Source of the DNA: Bisbaumannia salifodinae | Lineage (GTDB): Bacteria; Pseudomonadota; Gammaproteobacteria; Pseudomonadales; Halomonadaceae | NCBI RefSeq assembly: GCF_039522585.1 | Contig: NZ_BAAADR010000002.1 | DNA: 64,000 bases | Strand: one strand, 5' to 3' | Shown here: positions 35,140 to 42,717 of the stretch, in pieces | Position numbering within the stretch: position 1 is the stretch's first letter | Layout: each line of letters starts with the position of its first letter | Notes under the pieces: generated by a model | What the model saw: the letters and a program-made list of their open reading frames with translations, nothing else | What the model was told of the DNA's origin: nothing | Databases searched by the model: none | Made by a program: the position numbers and the translations under genes

Positions 35140-36357
35140 ATGAAAGCGAAAAAGACTCTTACGCTGGCGGCGATGCTGCCGGTAGGCCTGGCTGCGGCCA
35201 TTCATGCCCATGCCTATGATGTGGTACCGGCCGGCCAGCCGGTGGTCACCGGCGAGCCGAGCCGCGTCGGGGCGCCCTGGAACCATCGTTCCACCTTCAA
35301 TATTCCCGGCACCAATACCGATGTGGCCTTCGGTGGCTACATCAAGTTCGATGCCATCTACGACTTCGACTACGACCTGGGCAGTTCCACCGATCCTCTG
35401 GCGGCCGCCAGCGAGAGTAACGCCACCGATGGTCGCACGACGTTCACCGCCCAGGAGTCACGGCTGAACTTCCGCACCCAGACCCGCTTCGGCGACGAGA
35501 TGCTGCGCACCTACTTCGAAGGGCACTTCCTGCCCGACGACAAGTTCAACCTGCGCCATGCTTACGGCGAGTACAATGGTTTCCTGGCCGGTCAGACCTG
35601 GACCAACTTTATGCACTTCCTGGGCACGCCGCGCATCCTCAAGCTGGGCGGCCCCATCGGTTATGCCACCGGGCGTCCCGAGCAGGTGCGCTACACCTAT
35701 CAGGCGGGACCCAACACCTTCGCCGTGGCCCTGGAGAACCCCGAGTCCTCGATTTCCGACCTGGGGCCGGGCGGTGCGGTCGACGAAGGGACCGAGCTGC
35801 CCGACCTGACCCTGCGCTACCAGTACGGTCGCAGCTTCGGCATTTCCGGCGTGCTGCGCCAGTTCTCCACCGACTCCGAGGTGAGCGGCCAGGACGAGAG
35901 CACCACCGGCTTCGGCATCGCCGCCCAGGGGGCCCTGCCGCTGGGCAGCAGCACCACCCTCAAGGGTAACCTGATGGCGGGCAGCGGCCTGGGCGGTTAT
36001 CTGGACTACGTGCCGGCATCCGGCGCCAAGTTCCGCGCGCCGGATGCCTACCTGGATGCCGACGGGAATCTCGAGGCCGTCGACCTGCAGAGCGTCGGCA
36101 TCTCCCTGGACCATCGCTGGAATGCCAACTGGTCCAGCTCCATCGGCACCTCCCGGGTCGAACAGGACCTGGCGGACGATGCCCCGGCCTTCCAGGGCAT
36201 GGTCGACACCGTGCAGTTCTCCCACGTCAACCTGATCTGGGACGTCAACGACCGCTTGACGGTGGGTGCCGAGTACCAGTACATCGACCTGGAGAAGGTC
36301 AGCGGCGAGGAGGTGGACGCCAGCCGCGTGATGGCCAGCGCCCAGTTCCACTTCTAA
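35140..36357 (+). CDS. DcaP-family outer-membrane porin
   Basis: A 405-residue beta-barrel protein with a 25-residue signal peptide ending in IHAHA and a C-terminal aromatic residue (AQFHF) typical of outer-membrane proteins. The pattern VAFGGYIKFDAIYDFDYDLG with TFTAQESRLNFRTQTRFG, and the repeated amphipathic strands, match trimeric DcaP-type porins, which prefer anionic dicarboxylates and aromatic acids. It probably admits the pathway substrate into the periplasm for the TRAP system. Confidence 0.88.
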   Translation: MKAKKTLTLAAMLPVGLAAAIHAHAYDVVPAGQPVVTGEPSRVGAPWNHRSTFNIPGTNTDVAFGGYIKFDAIYDFDYDLGSSTDPLAAASESNATDGRTTFTAQESRLNFRTQTRFGDEMLRTYFEGHFLPDDKFNLRHAYGEYNGFLAGQTWTNFMHFLGTPRILKLGGPIGYATGRPEQVRYTYQAGPNTFAVALENPESSISDLGPGGAVDEGTELPDLTLRYQYGRSFGISGVLRQFSTDSEVSGQDESTTGFGIAAQGALPLGSSTTLKGNLMAGSGLGGYLDYVPASGAKFRAPDAYLDADGNLEAVDLQSVGISLDHRWNANWSSSIGTSRVEQDLADDAPAFQGMVDTVQFSHVNLIWDVNDRLTVGAEYQYIDLEKVSGEEVDASRVMASAQFHF

Positions 36358-36460
36358 GCCGGCCTTCAGGCCGAGCCCGGGGATGGCGCGCCGCTCGCCC
36401 TGGTGCCGTCCCCGGCACAGAGTCATGGAACGTCGACTTGCTGCATCGATTCGCTGTCTT

Positions 36461-36488
36461 GTGCCGATGGTTTCCATCGGCACTTTTT
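36461..36488 (+). terminator. Rho-independent terminator after the porin gene
   Basis: GTGCCGATGG and CCATCGGCAC pair across TTT and are followed by TTTTT. Confidence 0.9.
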
Positions 36489-36512
36489 CATTGTGGGCGA
36501 TAAGGGGGCGGT

Positions 36513-37286
36513 ATGAAGACGATTCGCGCCCTAAGGCGTGGCCTGGAGGTGCTGGAGATCATGGCCCGGCGTGGCGAGCCCCTGGGGCTGGCCGAGCTGC
36601 ATCGTACCTCCGGCATCGACAAGAGCACCCTGCTGCGCCTGCTGGCGACCCTGGTCGAGCGGGGCTGGGCCTGCCGAGGACTGGGGGATGGCCGCTATCG
36701 CTTGACCGCGACGTTGGCCACCCTGGGGCAGGGGATCTCGGAGGACGCGTCCTGGCTGGTGTCGGCGACCCCCTTGCTGGTCGAGCTTCACGATACCCTG
36801 GGCTGGCCCTCGGACCTGGCCCTGGTAGAAGAGGCAAGCCTGCGGATCATCGAGACCTCACGGCCCCTGAGCCGGCGTATCCGGCATCGCGAGGTGCTGG
36901 GTTTTCGCCCGAGCCCCTTGCGTTCGGCCCTGGGGCGGGCCTGGCTGGTGGGTAGTGGAGAAAAGCAGCGGCAGGCGCTGCTGAAGCGGCTATCCCTGGG
37001 CCCCGGCGAGGCGGCCGGGTTGGCCCGGGACAGGGAGTATCTGGCCCGCCTGGTGGCGGAGTTCGCCGAGCTGGGGCATGCCCGCCGCGACCCCGCCGAG
37101 CGACTGATGGTCTCCGCCGAGGAGCCCGGTTATTCGGCCATCGCCCTGCCCATCCGCCGGGCCGGCGAGGTACGCGCCTGCCTGAGCGTGGTCTTCGTCC
37201 CCGGCGAGGCCGAGGAGGCTCAACTGGCCCGGGGCCTGCGCCGCGTCGTTACGGCCCTCGAGACCCCGGCTTCGCCGGGAGCTTGA
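36513..37286 (+). CDS. Second IclR-family regulator
   Basis: A 257-residue regulator with an N-terminal winged helix (RALRRGLEVLEIMARRGEPLGL, residues 5-26 in part) and an effector domain. Only about a third of residues appear shared with the IclR protein at 26.7 kb. It lies just after the porin terminator and has no 33-bp operator upstream, so it is expressed separately and may respond to another signal or act on the porin. Confidence 0.85.
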   Translation: MKTIRALRRGLEVLEIMARRGEPLGLAELHRTSGIDKSTLLRLLATLVERGWACRGLGDGRYRLTATLATLGQGISEDASWLVSATPLLVELHDTLGWPSDLALVEEASLRIIETSRPLSRRIRHREVLGFRPSPLRSALGRAWLVGSGEKQRQALLKRLSLGPGEAAGLARDREYLARLVAEFAELGHARRDPAERLMVSAEEPGYSAIALPIRRAGEVRACLSVVFVPGEAEEAQLARGLRRVVTALETPASPGA

Positions 37287-37289
37287 AGC
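37269..37289. repeat. 21-bp direct repeat, right copy
   Basis: Matches 16201-16221 at 19 of 21 positions. It overlaps the stop of the second IclR gene. Confidence 0.5.
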
Positions 37290-37298
37290 TGGGAGAAA

Positions 37299-37331
37299 AA
37301 CCGCCCCCATGGCCTGGCCATGGGGGCGGTT
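37299..37331 (+). terminator. Terminator-like hairpin after the second IclR gene
   Basis: AACCGCCCCCATGGCC is followed after one base by its exact complement. The stem repeats that after fpr at 15296-15329, so it is either a favoured terminator sequence or a dispersed repeat. Confidence 0.7.
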
Positions 37332-37346
37332 CATATTAGGCTGCTA

Positions 37347-37417
37347 TCCAGCTTCCAGCTTCCAGCTTCCAGCTTCCAGCTTCCAGCTTCCAGCTTCCAG
37401 CTTCCAGCTTCCAGCTT
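37347..37417. repeat. (TCCAGCT)n heptamer tandem repeat
   Basis: About 10 copies in 71 bases between the IclR terminator and the glnK-tail copies. One unit of the same sequence, in reverse complement, appears as AAGCTGG at about 16226 near the other heptamer array. Confidence 0.95.
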
Positions 37418-37420
37418 TAT

Positions 37421-37690
37421 ACCGCATCCTTATCCGTTTCGCCGGTACGAATCCGGCGGTGCGGCGTTCCGATCACCTGCTCCAGGGCGGAGACGAAGAT
37501 CTTGCCGTCGCCGACCTTGCTGAATGTATTAGCGCGACCTGGGTAGCAGGATCACACCGCATCCTTGTCGGTTTCGCCGGTACGAATCCGGCGGTGCGGC
37601 GTTCCGATCACCTGCTCCAGGGCGGAGACGAAGATCTTGCCGTCGCCGATCTTGCTGAATGTATTAGCGCGACCTGGGTAGCAGGATCAC
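37421..37690 (-). repeat. Two 135-bp tandem copies of the 3' end of the PII gene
   Basis: Units start at 37421 and 37556; the true gene end continues at 37691. Each unit holds about 90 bases like the 3' end of the adjacent PII gene plus about 45 bases of downstream sequence. Read on the minus strand, the copies end with FVSALEQVI, then five extra residues (GTPHR), then RIRTGETDKDAV (copy 2) and a stop. They lack starts and are probably untranslated. Confidence 0.9.
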
Positions 37691-38025
37691 ACCGCATCCT
37701 TGTCGGTTTCGCCGGTACGGATACGAATCACCTGCTCCAGGGCGGAGACGAAGATCTTGCCGTCGCCGATCTTGCCGGTATTGGCCACCTGGGTAATCGC
37801 ATCGATCACCTGCTCGGCCATGGCGTCGTCCACGGCCACTTCCAGCTTCACCTTGGGCAGGAAGTCGACCACATACTCGGCACCCCGGTAGAGCTCGGTG
37901 TGGCCCTTCTGGCGACCGAAGCCCTTGACCTCGGTAACGGTGATGCCCTGTACGCCGATCTCGGAAAGTGCCTCGCGAACGTCGTCCAACTTGAACGGCT
38001 TGATGATGGCGGTCACCAGTTTCAT
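37687..38025 (-). CDS. PII nitrogen regulatory protein, second copy
   Basis: A 112-residue PII signal protein. The T-loop has Y51 (TELYRGAEY), the uridylylation site. Residue 54 is Asp, as in GlnB, although the gene lies next to amtB as glnK genes do. It would sense ATP/ADP and 2-oxoglutarate and control AmtB and glutamine synthetase. A strong terminator between amtB and this gene argues for separate transcription. Confidence 0.93.
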   Translation of the reverse strand: MKLVTAIIKPFKLDDVREALSEIGVQGITVTEVKGFGRQKGHTELYRGAEYVVDFLPKVKLEVAVDDAMAEQVIDAITQVANTGKIGDGKIFVSALEQVIRIRTGETDKDAV

Positions 38026-38091
38026 GGTCTGTCTCCTTGCATCCTAAGGGTCGGTCGGCGGTTGCCGGTCCTGGCACAAGCATACACCAAG

Positions 38092-38113
38092 AAAAAAGGC
38101 CCCCGAAGGGGCC
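38092..38113 (-). terminator. Rho-independent terminator after amtB
   Basis: On the minus strand, GGCCCC-TTCG-GGGGCC is followed by TTTTTT, 17 bases after the amtB stop. Confidence 0.92.
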
Positions 38114-38129
38114 AGGGGAGCACGCCAGC

Positions 38130-39452
38130 TCACTCGGTACGCGTCGACAGACGCTGTGACTGGGTCAGGCCGTCATTCTGGGAGCGGCCGCTGCCACCGC
38201 CACGCACCTTGGCGACGGTGAATTCGGGGTAGGCCTCCAGGCCACATTCGGCCAGGTCGACGCCTTCATACTCTTCTTCCTCGCTGACGCGGACGCCCAT
38301 CACCGCCTTGATGATCAGCCACACGATCAGGCTGGCCAGGAAGACCCAGACGAAGATGCCGATGATGCCGAGGATCTGGGCGCCGAAGGTGGCGTCACCA
38401 TTGGAGAGCGGCACCGCCAGCAGGCCCCAGATACCCACCACGCCGTGCACGGAGATGGCACCCACCGGGTCGTCGATCTTCAGCTTGTCCAAACCGACGA
38501 TGGCGGCCACCACGATGGCGCCACCCACGCCGCCGATCAGGGTCGCGCCCAGGGCGGAGGGCGCCAGGGGCTCGGCGGTGATGGCCACCAGGCCGGCCAG
38601 GGCACCGTTGAGGGCCATGGTCAGGTCGGCCTTGCGGAACCACAGCTTGGCCAGGATCAGAGCGGCGATCACGCCACCGGCGGCGGCGGCATTGGTGTTG
38701 ACCAGCACCTGGGCCACGTTGTTGGCGGAATCCACGTCGGAGACCTTCAGCTCGGAACCGCCGTTGAAGCCGAACCAGCCCATCCACAGGATAAAGGTGC
38801 CCAGGGTGGCCAGGGGCATATTGGCACCGGGGATGGCGTAGATGCTGCCGTCCTTGCCGTACTTGCCCTTGCGCGGACCGAGGATCAGCACGCCGGCCAG
38901 GGCGGCGGCGGCACCGGCCATATGCACGATGCCGGAGCCGGCGAAGTCGGAGAAGCCGGCGGCGGAGAGCCAGCCGCCGCCCCAGGTCCAGTAGCCGGAG
39001 ACCGGATAGATGACGCCGGTCATCACCACGGCGAAGGCCAGGAAGGCCCACAGTTTCATGCGCTCGGCCACGGCCCCGGAGACGATGGACATGGCGGTGG
39101 CCACGAATACCACCTGGAAGAAGTAGTCGGCACGCATGGAGTAGTAGGGGGCATCATCGCCGCCGGCCAGCACCGCCTCCGCGCTGTTCTCGCCGCCCAG
39201 CAGGAAGCCCAGGCTGGGCAGGACGCCACCCTCGCTGCTGGAATACATCAGGTAATAGCCCAGCAGCAGGTACATGGTGCAGGAGATGGCGAAGAGGGCG
39301 ATGTTCTTGGTCAGGATCTCGGCGGTGTTCTTGGAACGCACCATCCCGGCCTCGAGCATCGAGAAACCGGCGGCCATCCACATCACCAGGACGCCACAGA
39401 TAAGGAAATAGAAGGTGTCGAGCGCGTAACTCAGCTCTACTAGATCGGTCAT
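38130..39452 (-). CDS. amtB: Ammonium transporter
   Basis: A 440-residue inner-membrane ammonium channel with 11-12 spans. Family signatures include FSMLEAGMVRSKNTAEIL near the N terminus, the FAGSGIVHMAGA pore-region histidine and GVVGIWG with the second pore histidine. It lacks a cleavable signal peptide, unlike E. coli AmtB. A hydrophilic C-terminal tail of about 45 residues would contact the PII protein. It follows a PII gene by 56 bases and is probably co-transcribed with it. Confidence 0.96.
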   Translation of the reverse strand: MTDLVELSYALDTFYFLICGVLVMWMAAGFSMLEAGMVRSKNTAEILTKNIALFAISCTMYLLLGYYLMYSSSEGGVLPSLGFLLGGENSAEAVLAGGDDAPYYSMRADYFFQVVFVATAMSIVSGAVAERMKLWAFLAFAVVMTGVIYPVSGYWTWGGGWLSAAGFSDFAGSGIVHMAGAAAALAGVLILGPRKGKYGKDGSIYAIPGANMPLATLGTFILWMGWFGFNGGSELKVSDVDSANNVAQVLVNTNAAAAGGVIAALILAKLWFRKADLTMALNGALAGLVAITAEPLAPSALGATLIGGVGGAIVVAAIVGLDKLKIDDPVGAISVHGVVGIWGLLAVPLSNGDATFGAQILGIIGIFVWVFLASLIVWLIIKAVMGVRVSEEEEYEGVDLAECGLEAYPEFTVAKVRGGGSGRSQNDGLTQSQRLSTRTE

Positions 39453-39508
39453 GGTCGGAACTCCTGAGTCAGACCGGCTGACTGGGGAAGGGGGGGAGTG
39501 GGGCGAAC

Positions 39509-39847
39509 TCAGACGGCGTCGGCGCCGCGCTCACCGGTGCGGATACGGATCACATCCTCCAGAGTGGTGACGAACAGCTTGCCGTCACCGATCTTGCCAC
39601 TGTTGGCGGCGCTGCGGATGGCGTCCAGTACCGTCTCGACGCGGCCGTCGTCGACGGCGACCTCGACCTTCACCTTGGGGAGGAAATCGACGACGTATTC
39701 GGCGCCGCGATACAGTTCGGTATGGCCCTTCTGACGACCGAAGCCCTTGACCTCGGTGACGGTGATGCCCTGAACGCCGTTGTCGGCCAGGGCCTCGCGG
39801 ACGTCGTCGAGCTTGAAGGGTTTGATGATGGCGGTGATGAGTTTCAT
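39509..39847 (-). CDS. glnK: PII nitrogen regulatory protein upstream of amtB
   Basis: A 112-residue PII protein with Y51 in the T-loop and Asp at position 54. It precedes amtB, the classical glnK-amtB arrangement. It differs from the second copy at about 15 positions. Its leader contains the hairpin GGCAGGC-GATT-GCCTGCC (39884-39901). A weak sigma54-like GG-N10-GC pattern (minus strand, 39911-39925) lies upstream but lacks the conserved TT before GC. Confidence 0.92.
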   Translation of the reverse strand: MKLITAIIKPFKLDDVREALADNGVQGITVTEVKGFGRQKGHTELYRGAEYVVDFLPKVKVEVAVDDGRVETVLDAIRSAANSGKIGDGKLFVTTLEDVIRIRTGERGADAV

Positions 39848-40118
39848 CCCGGACTCCCTACATCGAAGTTGTCATTGGCGTGCGGCAGGCGATTGCCTGC
39901 CTTGTGCAGTGCGCAAAGCATGCCAACGAAGGGTTTTTCCTTGTAAATCATTCGTCTGTAGGGTGTTCTCGGGACACGATGAGCGATAACGGAGCGGATG
40001 GGTGCACCAAGCTGGTGCCTGTTATCCAGGTCGGTGCATCGTTGCGGCGCATGCGTCCGGGGCCCGGCTTGCGTATCCTGTAGGGCAGTCCATGGCGTTT
40101 TTTCAGGAGTCATCATCG

Positions 40119-40457
40119 ATGATCAATAACGAGCGGATCGGGCGCCTCGCCCAGCAACTGGGCGAGCGCCTGCAGGGGGCCTCCCAGGCCCCCGAAGAGC
40201 TGCAACGCAGCGTGCAGCAGGTGGTCAAGGGCGCCTTCGATCGCCTGGAGCTGGTCTCCCGGGAGGACTTCGATATCCTGATGGAGGTGCTGCAGCGCAC
40301 CCGCTCCCGGGTCGAGGCCCTGGAGACCCAGGTGGCCGAGCTGGAGCACCTGCTCCAGGCGCGCCTGGAGGCGGAGGCGCCGCAGGCCACGCCCTCGCCG
40401 GCGGCGGAAGATGCCGGCGGCGGCGAGACCCAGGACGAGACGTCGCCCCGGGCCTGA
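40119..40457 (+). CDS. ubiK: Ubiquinone biosynthesis accessory factor UbiK
   Basis: A 112-residue protein of the UbiK/YqiC (BMFP) family, a membrane-associated coiled-coil helper that works with UbiJ in aerobic ubiquinone synthesis. The core LQRSVQQVVKGAFDRLELVSREDFDILMEVL is family-typical (residues 28-58), followed by a coiled coil (RVEALETQVAELEHLL) and an acidic tail. Start ATG has CAGGAG 12 bases upstream; the longer upstream frame has no such site. Confidence 0.9.
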   Translation: MINNERIGRLAQQLGERLQGASQAPEELQRSVQQVVKGAFDRLELVSREDFDILMEVLQRTRSRVEALETQVAELEHLLQARLEAEAPQATPSPAAEDAGGGETQDETSPRA

Positions 40458-40581
40458 GTCTGCGCCAGCGGCCTGTCGGGTGTATCCGGTCGTCGCGAGA
40501 ATCACGGGATTCGCGGTAGATCGGCGGTAAGTCCGACGGGCTGCTAGGGTTAGATGATCGACGGTTGCTCAGGGACGAGTC

Positions 40582-42090
40582 ATGACGCTGGCCATCGTTA
40601 CCACCCGTGCCGCCCTGGGGCTGGAGGCCCCGGAGGTGCGGGTGGAGGTGCACCTGGCCAATGGCCTGCCCGGCATCACCCTGGTGGGGCTGCCGGAAAC
40701 CGCCGTCCGCGAGAGCCGCGAGCGGGTGCGCAGCGCCCTGCTCAATGCCAACTTCGAGTTTCCCACCACCCGCCGCATCACCCTCAACCTGGCTCCCGCC
40801 GACCTGCCCAAGGAGGGCGGGCGCTTCGATCTGCCCATCGCCCTGGGCATCCTGGCCGCCTCCGGCCAGCTGCCCGCCGATGCCCTGAGTGGCGTGGAGA
40901 GCCTGGGGGAGCTGGCCCTGGACGGTCGCCTCTGCCCGGTCGGCGGGGTGCTGCCGGCGGCCCTGGCGGCCAAGCAGGCCGGGCGTCGGTTGATCCTGCC
41001 CCGGGAGAATGCCGCCGAGGCGGCCCTGGTGCAGGGCCTGGAAGTCTTGCCGGCGGCGCATCTGCTGGAGGTGGCCGCCCATCTCTGGGGGCGCGAGCCT
41101 CTGACGCCACAGCCCACCAGCCGGCCCGTCCCGGGCCATCTCGAGGTCGCCGACCTGGCCGAGGTGCGTGGCCAGCATCAGGCACGCCGGGCCCTGGAGG
41201 TGGCCGCCGCCGGTGGGCATAACCTGCTCTTCGTCGGGCCGCCGGGGAGCGGCAAGACCATGCTGGCCAGCCGGCTGCCCGGCATCCTGCCGCCGCTGGA
41301 GGAGGCGGAGGCCCTGGAGCTGGCGGCGATCCGCTCCGTGGCGGGACAGCCGCTGCTCGCCGGTTGGGGCCTGCGTCCGTTTCGTGCGCCCCACCATACC
41401 GCCAGCGCCGCCGCCCTGGTGGGCGGCGGCTCCTCGCCGCGCCCCGGCGAGGTCTCCCTGGCTCATCAGGGGGTGCTCTTCCTGGACGAATTGCCGGAGT
41501 TCAGCCGCAGCGTGCTGGAGGTGTTGCGTCAGCCCCTGGAGTCGGGGTGGGTGGATCTGGCCCGGGCCCGGGTGACCCGACGTTACCCGAGCCACTTCCA
41601 ACTGGTGGCGGCCATGAACCCCTGCCCCTGTGGTCATCTGGGCGACCCCCGCCGTGACTGCCATTGCACCTCGGGGCAGGTGCAGCGCTACCAATCGCGC
41701 CTCTCGGGGCCCTTGCTTGACCGTATCGACCTGCAGGTGGAGGTGCCGGCGCTGCCCGCCGATCAGTTGACCGCGACGACGGCGGAGGAGGGCTCGGCGA
41801 GGGTGCGGGAGCGGGTGGTGGCGGCCCGGGCGCGCCAGCGGGCCCGGGGTGGCCTCAATGCCAGCCTGTCGGTATCGGCCCTGGAGGCGGCCTGTGGGCT
41901 GAGTGCGGCGGATCGTGCCTGGCTGGCCCAGAGCCTGGAGCGGCTGCGCCTCTCGGCCCGGGCCTATCATCGGGTGCTGCGGGTCGCCCTGACCCTGGCG
42001 GACCTGGTCGGCCTCGAGCGCCCCGGCCGCGATCAACTGCTGGAGGCCATCGGCTATCGGCAGCTGGAGCGTTTATTGGGACGCCAGTAA
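40582..42090 (+). CDS. comM: YifB/ComM-family Mg-chelatase-like AAA+ ATPase
   Basis: A 502-residue protein of the YifB/ComM family. Residues 1-150 are the N-terminal ChlI-like domain (GLPGITLVGLPETAVRESRE). The Walker A motif is GPPGSGKT at about 219-226, Walker B is FLDELPEF, and a cysteine-rich segment (NPCPCG...CHC) follows. ComM is a branch-migration helicase that aids integration of DNA in natural transformation. ubiK-comM adjacency is common in this group. Confidence 0.94.
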   Translation: MTLAIVTTRAALGLEAPEVRVEVHLANGLPGITLVGLPETAVRESRERVRSALLNANFEFPTTRRITLNLAPADLPKEGGRFDLPIALGILAASGQLPADALSGVESLGELALDGRLCPVGGVLPAALAAKQAGRRLILPRENAAEAALVQGLEVLPAAHLLEVAAHLWGREPLTPQPTSRPVPGHLEVADLAEVRGQHQARRALEVAAAGGHNLLFVGPPGSGKTMLASRLPGILPPLEEAEALELAAIRSVAGQPLLAGWGLRPFRAPHHTASAAALVGGGSSPRPGEVSLAHQGVLFLDELPEFSRSVLEVLRQPLESGWVDLARARVTRRYPSHFQLVAAMNPCPCGHLGDPRRDCHCTSGQVQRYQSRLSGPLLDRIDLQVEVPALPADQLTATTAEEGSARVRERVVAARARQRARGGLNASLSVSALEAACGLSAADRAWLAQSLERLRLSARAYHRVLRVALTLADLVGLERPGRDQLLEAIGYRQLERLLGRQ

Positions 42091-42134
42091 GACGGCCTGT
42101 GTGGGGTGTGCTGGAGGCTCGGCGTCGCAGGCAG

Positions 42135-42174
42135 CGGCAGTTGGAACGCCTGCTAGGACGCCAGTAAGGCGGCC
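42135..42174 (+). repeat. Diverged copy of the comM 3' end
   Basis: Forty bases ending GGACGCCAGTAAGGCGGCC repeat the last codons, stop and first downstream bases of comM (42058-42097) at an offset of 77, with several substitutions. Confidence 0.6.
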
Positions 42175-42198
42175 GGGGGAGCATGCAGGGTAGGGGTC

Positions 42199-42717
42199 CT
42201 AGAGGGCATCGGCATCGAAGGCGCCGCTGATGGTTCGCTCCCAGCGCGGCCGGATGTCTTCGGGGCGGCGCAGGCGGAGCTCCAGCCGGTAGGGCAACAG
42301 GGTGCGATCCGAGAGACGCAGTTCGGGGCCATCCGCCACCAGGCGCGTATCCAGCAGCCACTGGCCGGCGGGCGTCGCGGTATGGCTTATCTGTGGCTGC
42401 CAGTCGATCACCTGGGGGCCGGCCGGGTAGGCCAGCAGGGCCCGGGTCAGGCTCTCCTCGAAGCGCGCCTGGCCGATGGGCAGGCTCTCTTCCACCTCGG
42501 TGCTGGACAGCAGCAAGACGACCTCTCGGGCCTCGAGCTCCCAGGCCGGCTCTTCGATCAGCAGTCGGGTGGCCTGCTCGCTGAGCCCCAGCAGCGCCTG
42601 GCGCAGCTGGGTGGGACGATCCGGTGGGCTGGCGCAACCCGCCAGCAAGAGCGCCAGGCCGACGACCAGCAGCCGGCTGATCGGCGTGCCCCCGAGGGCG
42701 GGCAGGCGTTGCCTCAT
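42199..42717 (-). CDS. Putative lipoprotein
   Basis: A 172-residue protein with a lipoprotein signal ending LLLAGC (C28), so it is probably an envelope lipoprotein. The mature domain resembles no family I recognise with certainty; it has no cysteines beyond C28 and ends EDIRPRWERTISGAFDADAL. It overlaps the preceding hydrolase gene by four bases (ATGA), so the two are co-translated and may share a role. Confidence 0.7.
   Translation of the reverse strand: MRQRLPALGGTPISRLLVVGLALLLAGCASPPDRPTQLRQALLGLSEQATRLLIEEPAWELEAREVVLLLSSTEVEESLPIGQARFEESLTRALLAYPAGPQVIDWQPQISHTATPAGQWLLDTRLVADGPELRLSDRTLLPYRLELRLRRPEDIRPRWERTISGAFDADAL

Noticed and set aside
37309..38232. 307-codon plus-strand frame across the PII tail repeats
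   Set aside because: It reads repeats and the antisense of the PII gene; its repeated peptide simply reflects the 135-bp DNA repeat.
39911..39925. Sigma54 promoter for glnK-amtB
   Set aside because: The GG-N10-GC spacing is present but the TT before GC is lost and the match is otherwise weak. Not listed as a feature.
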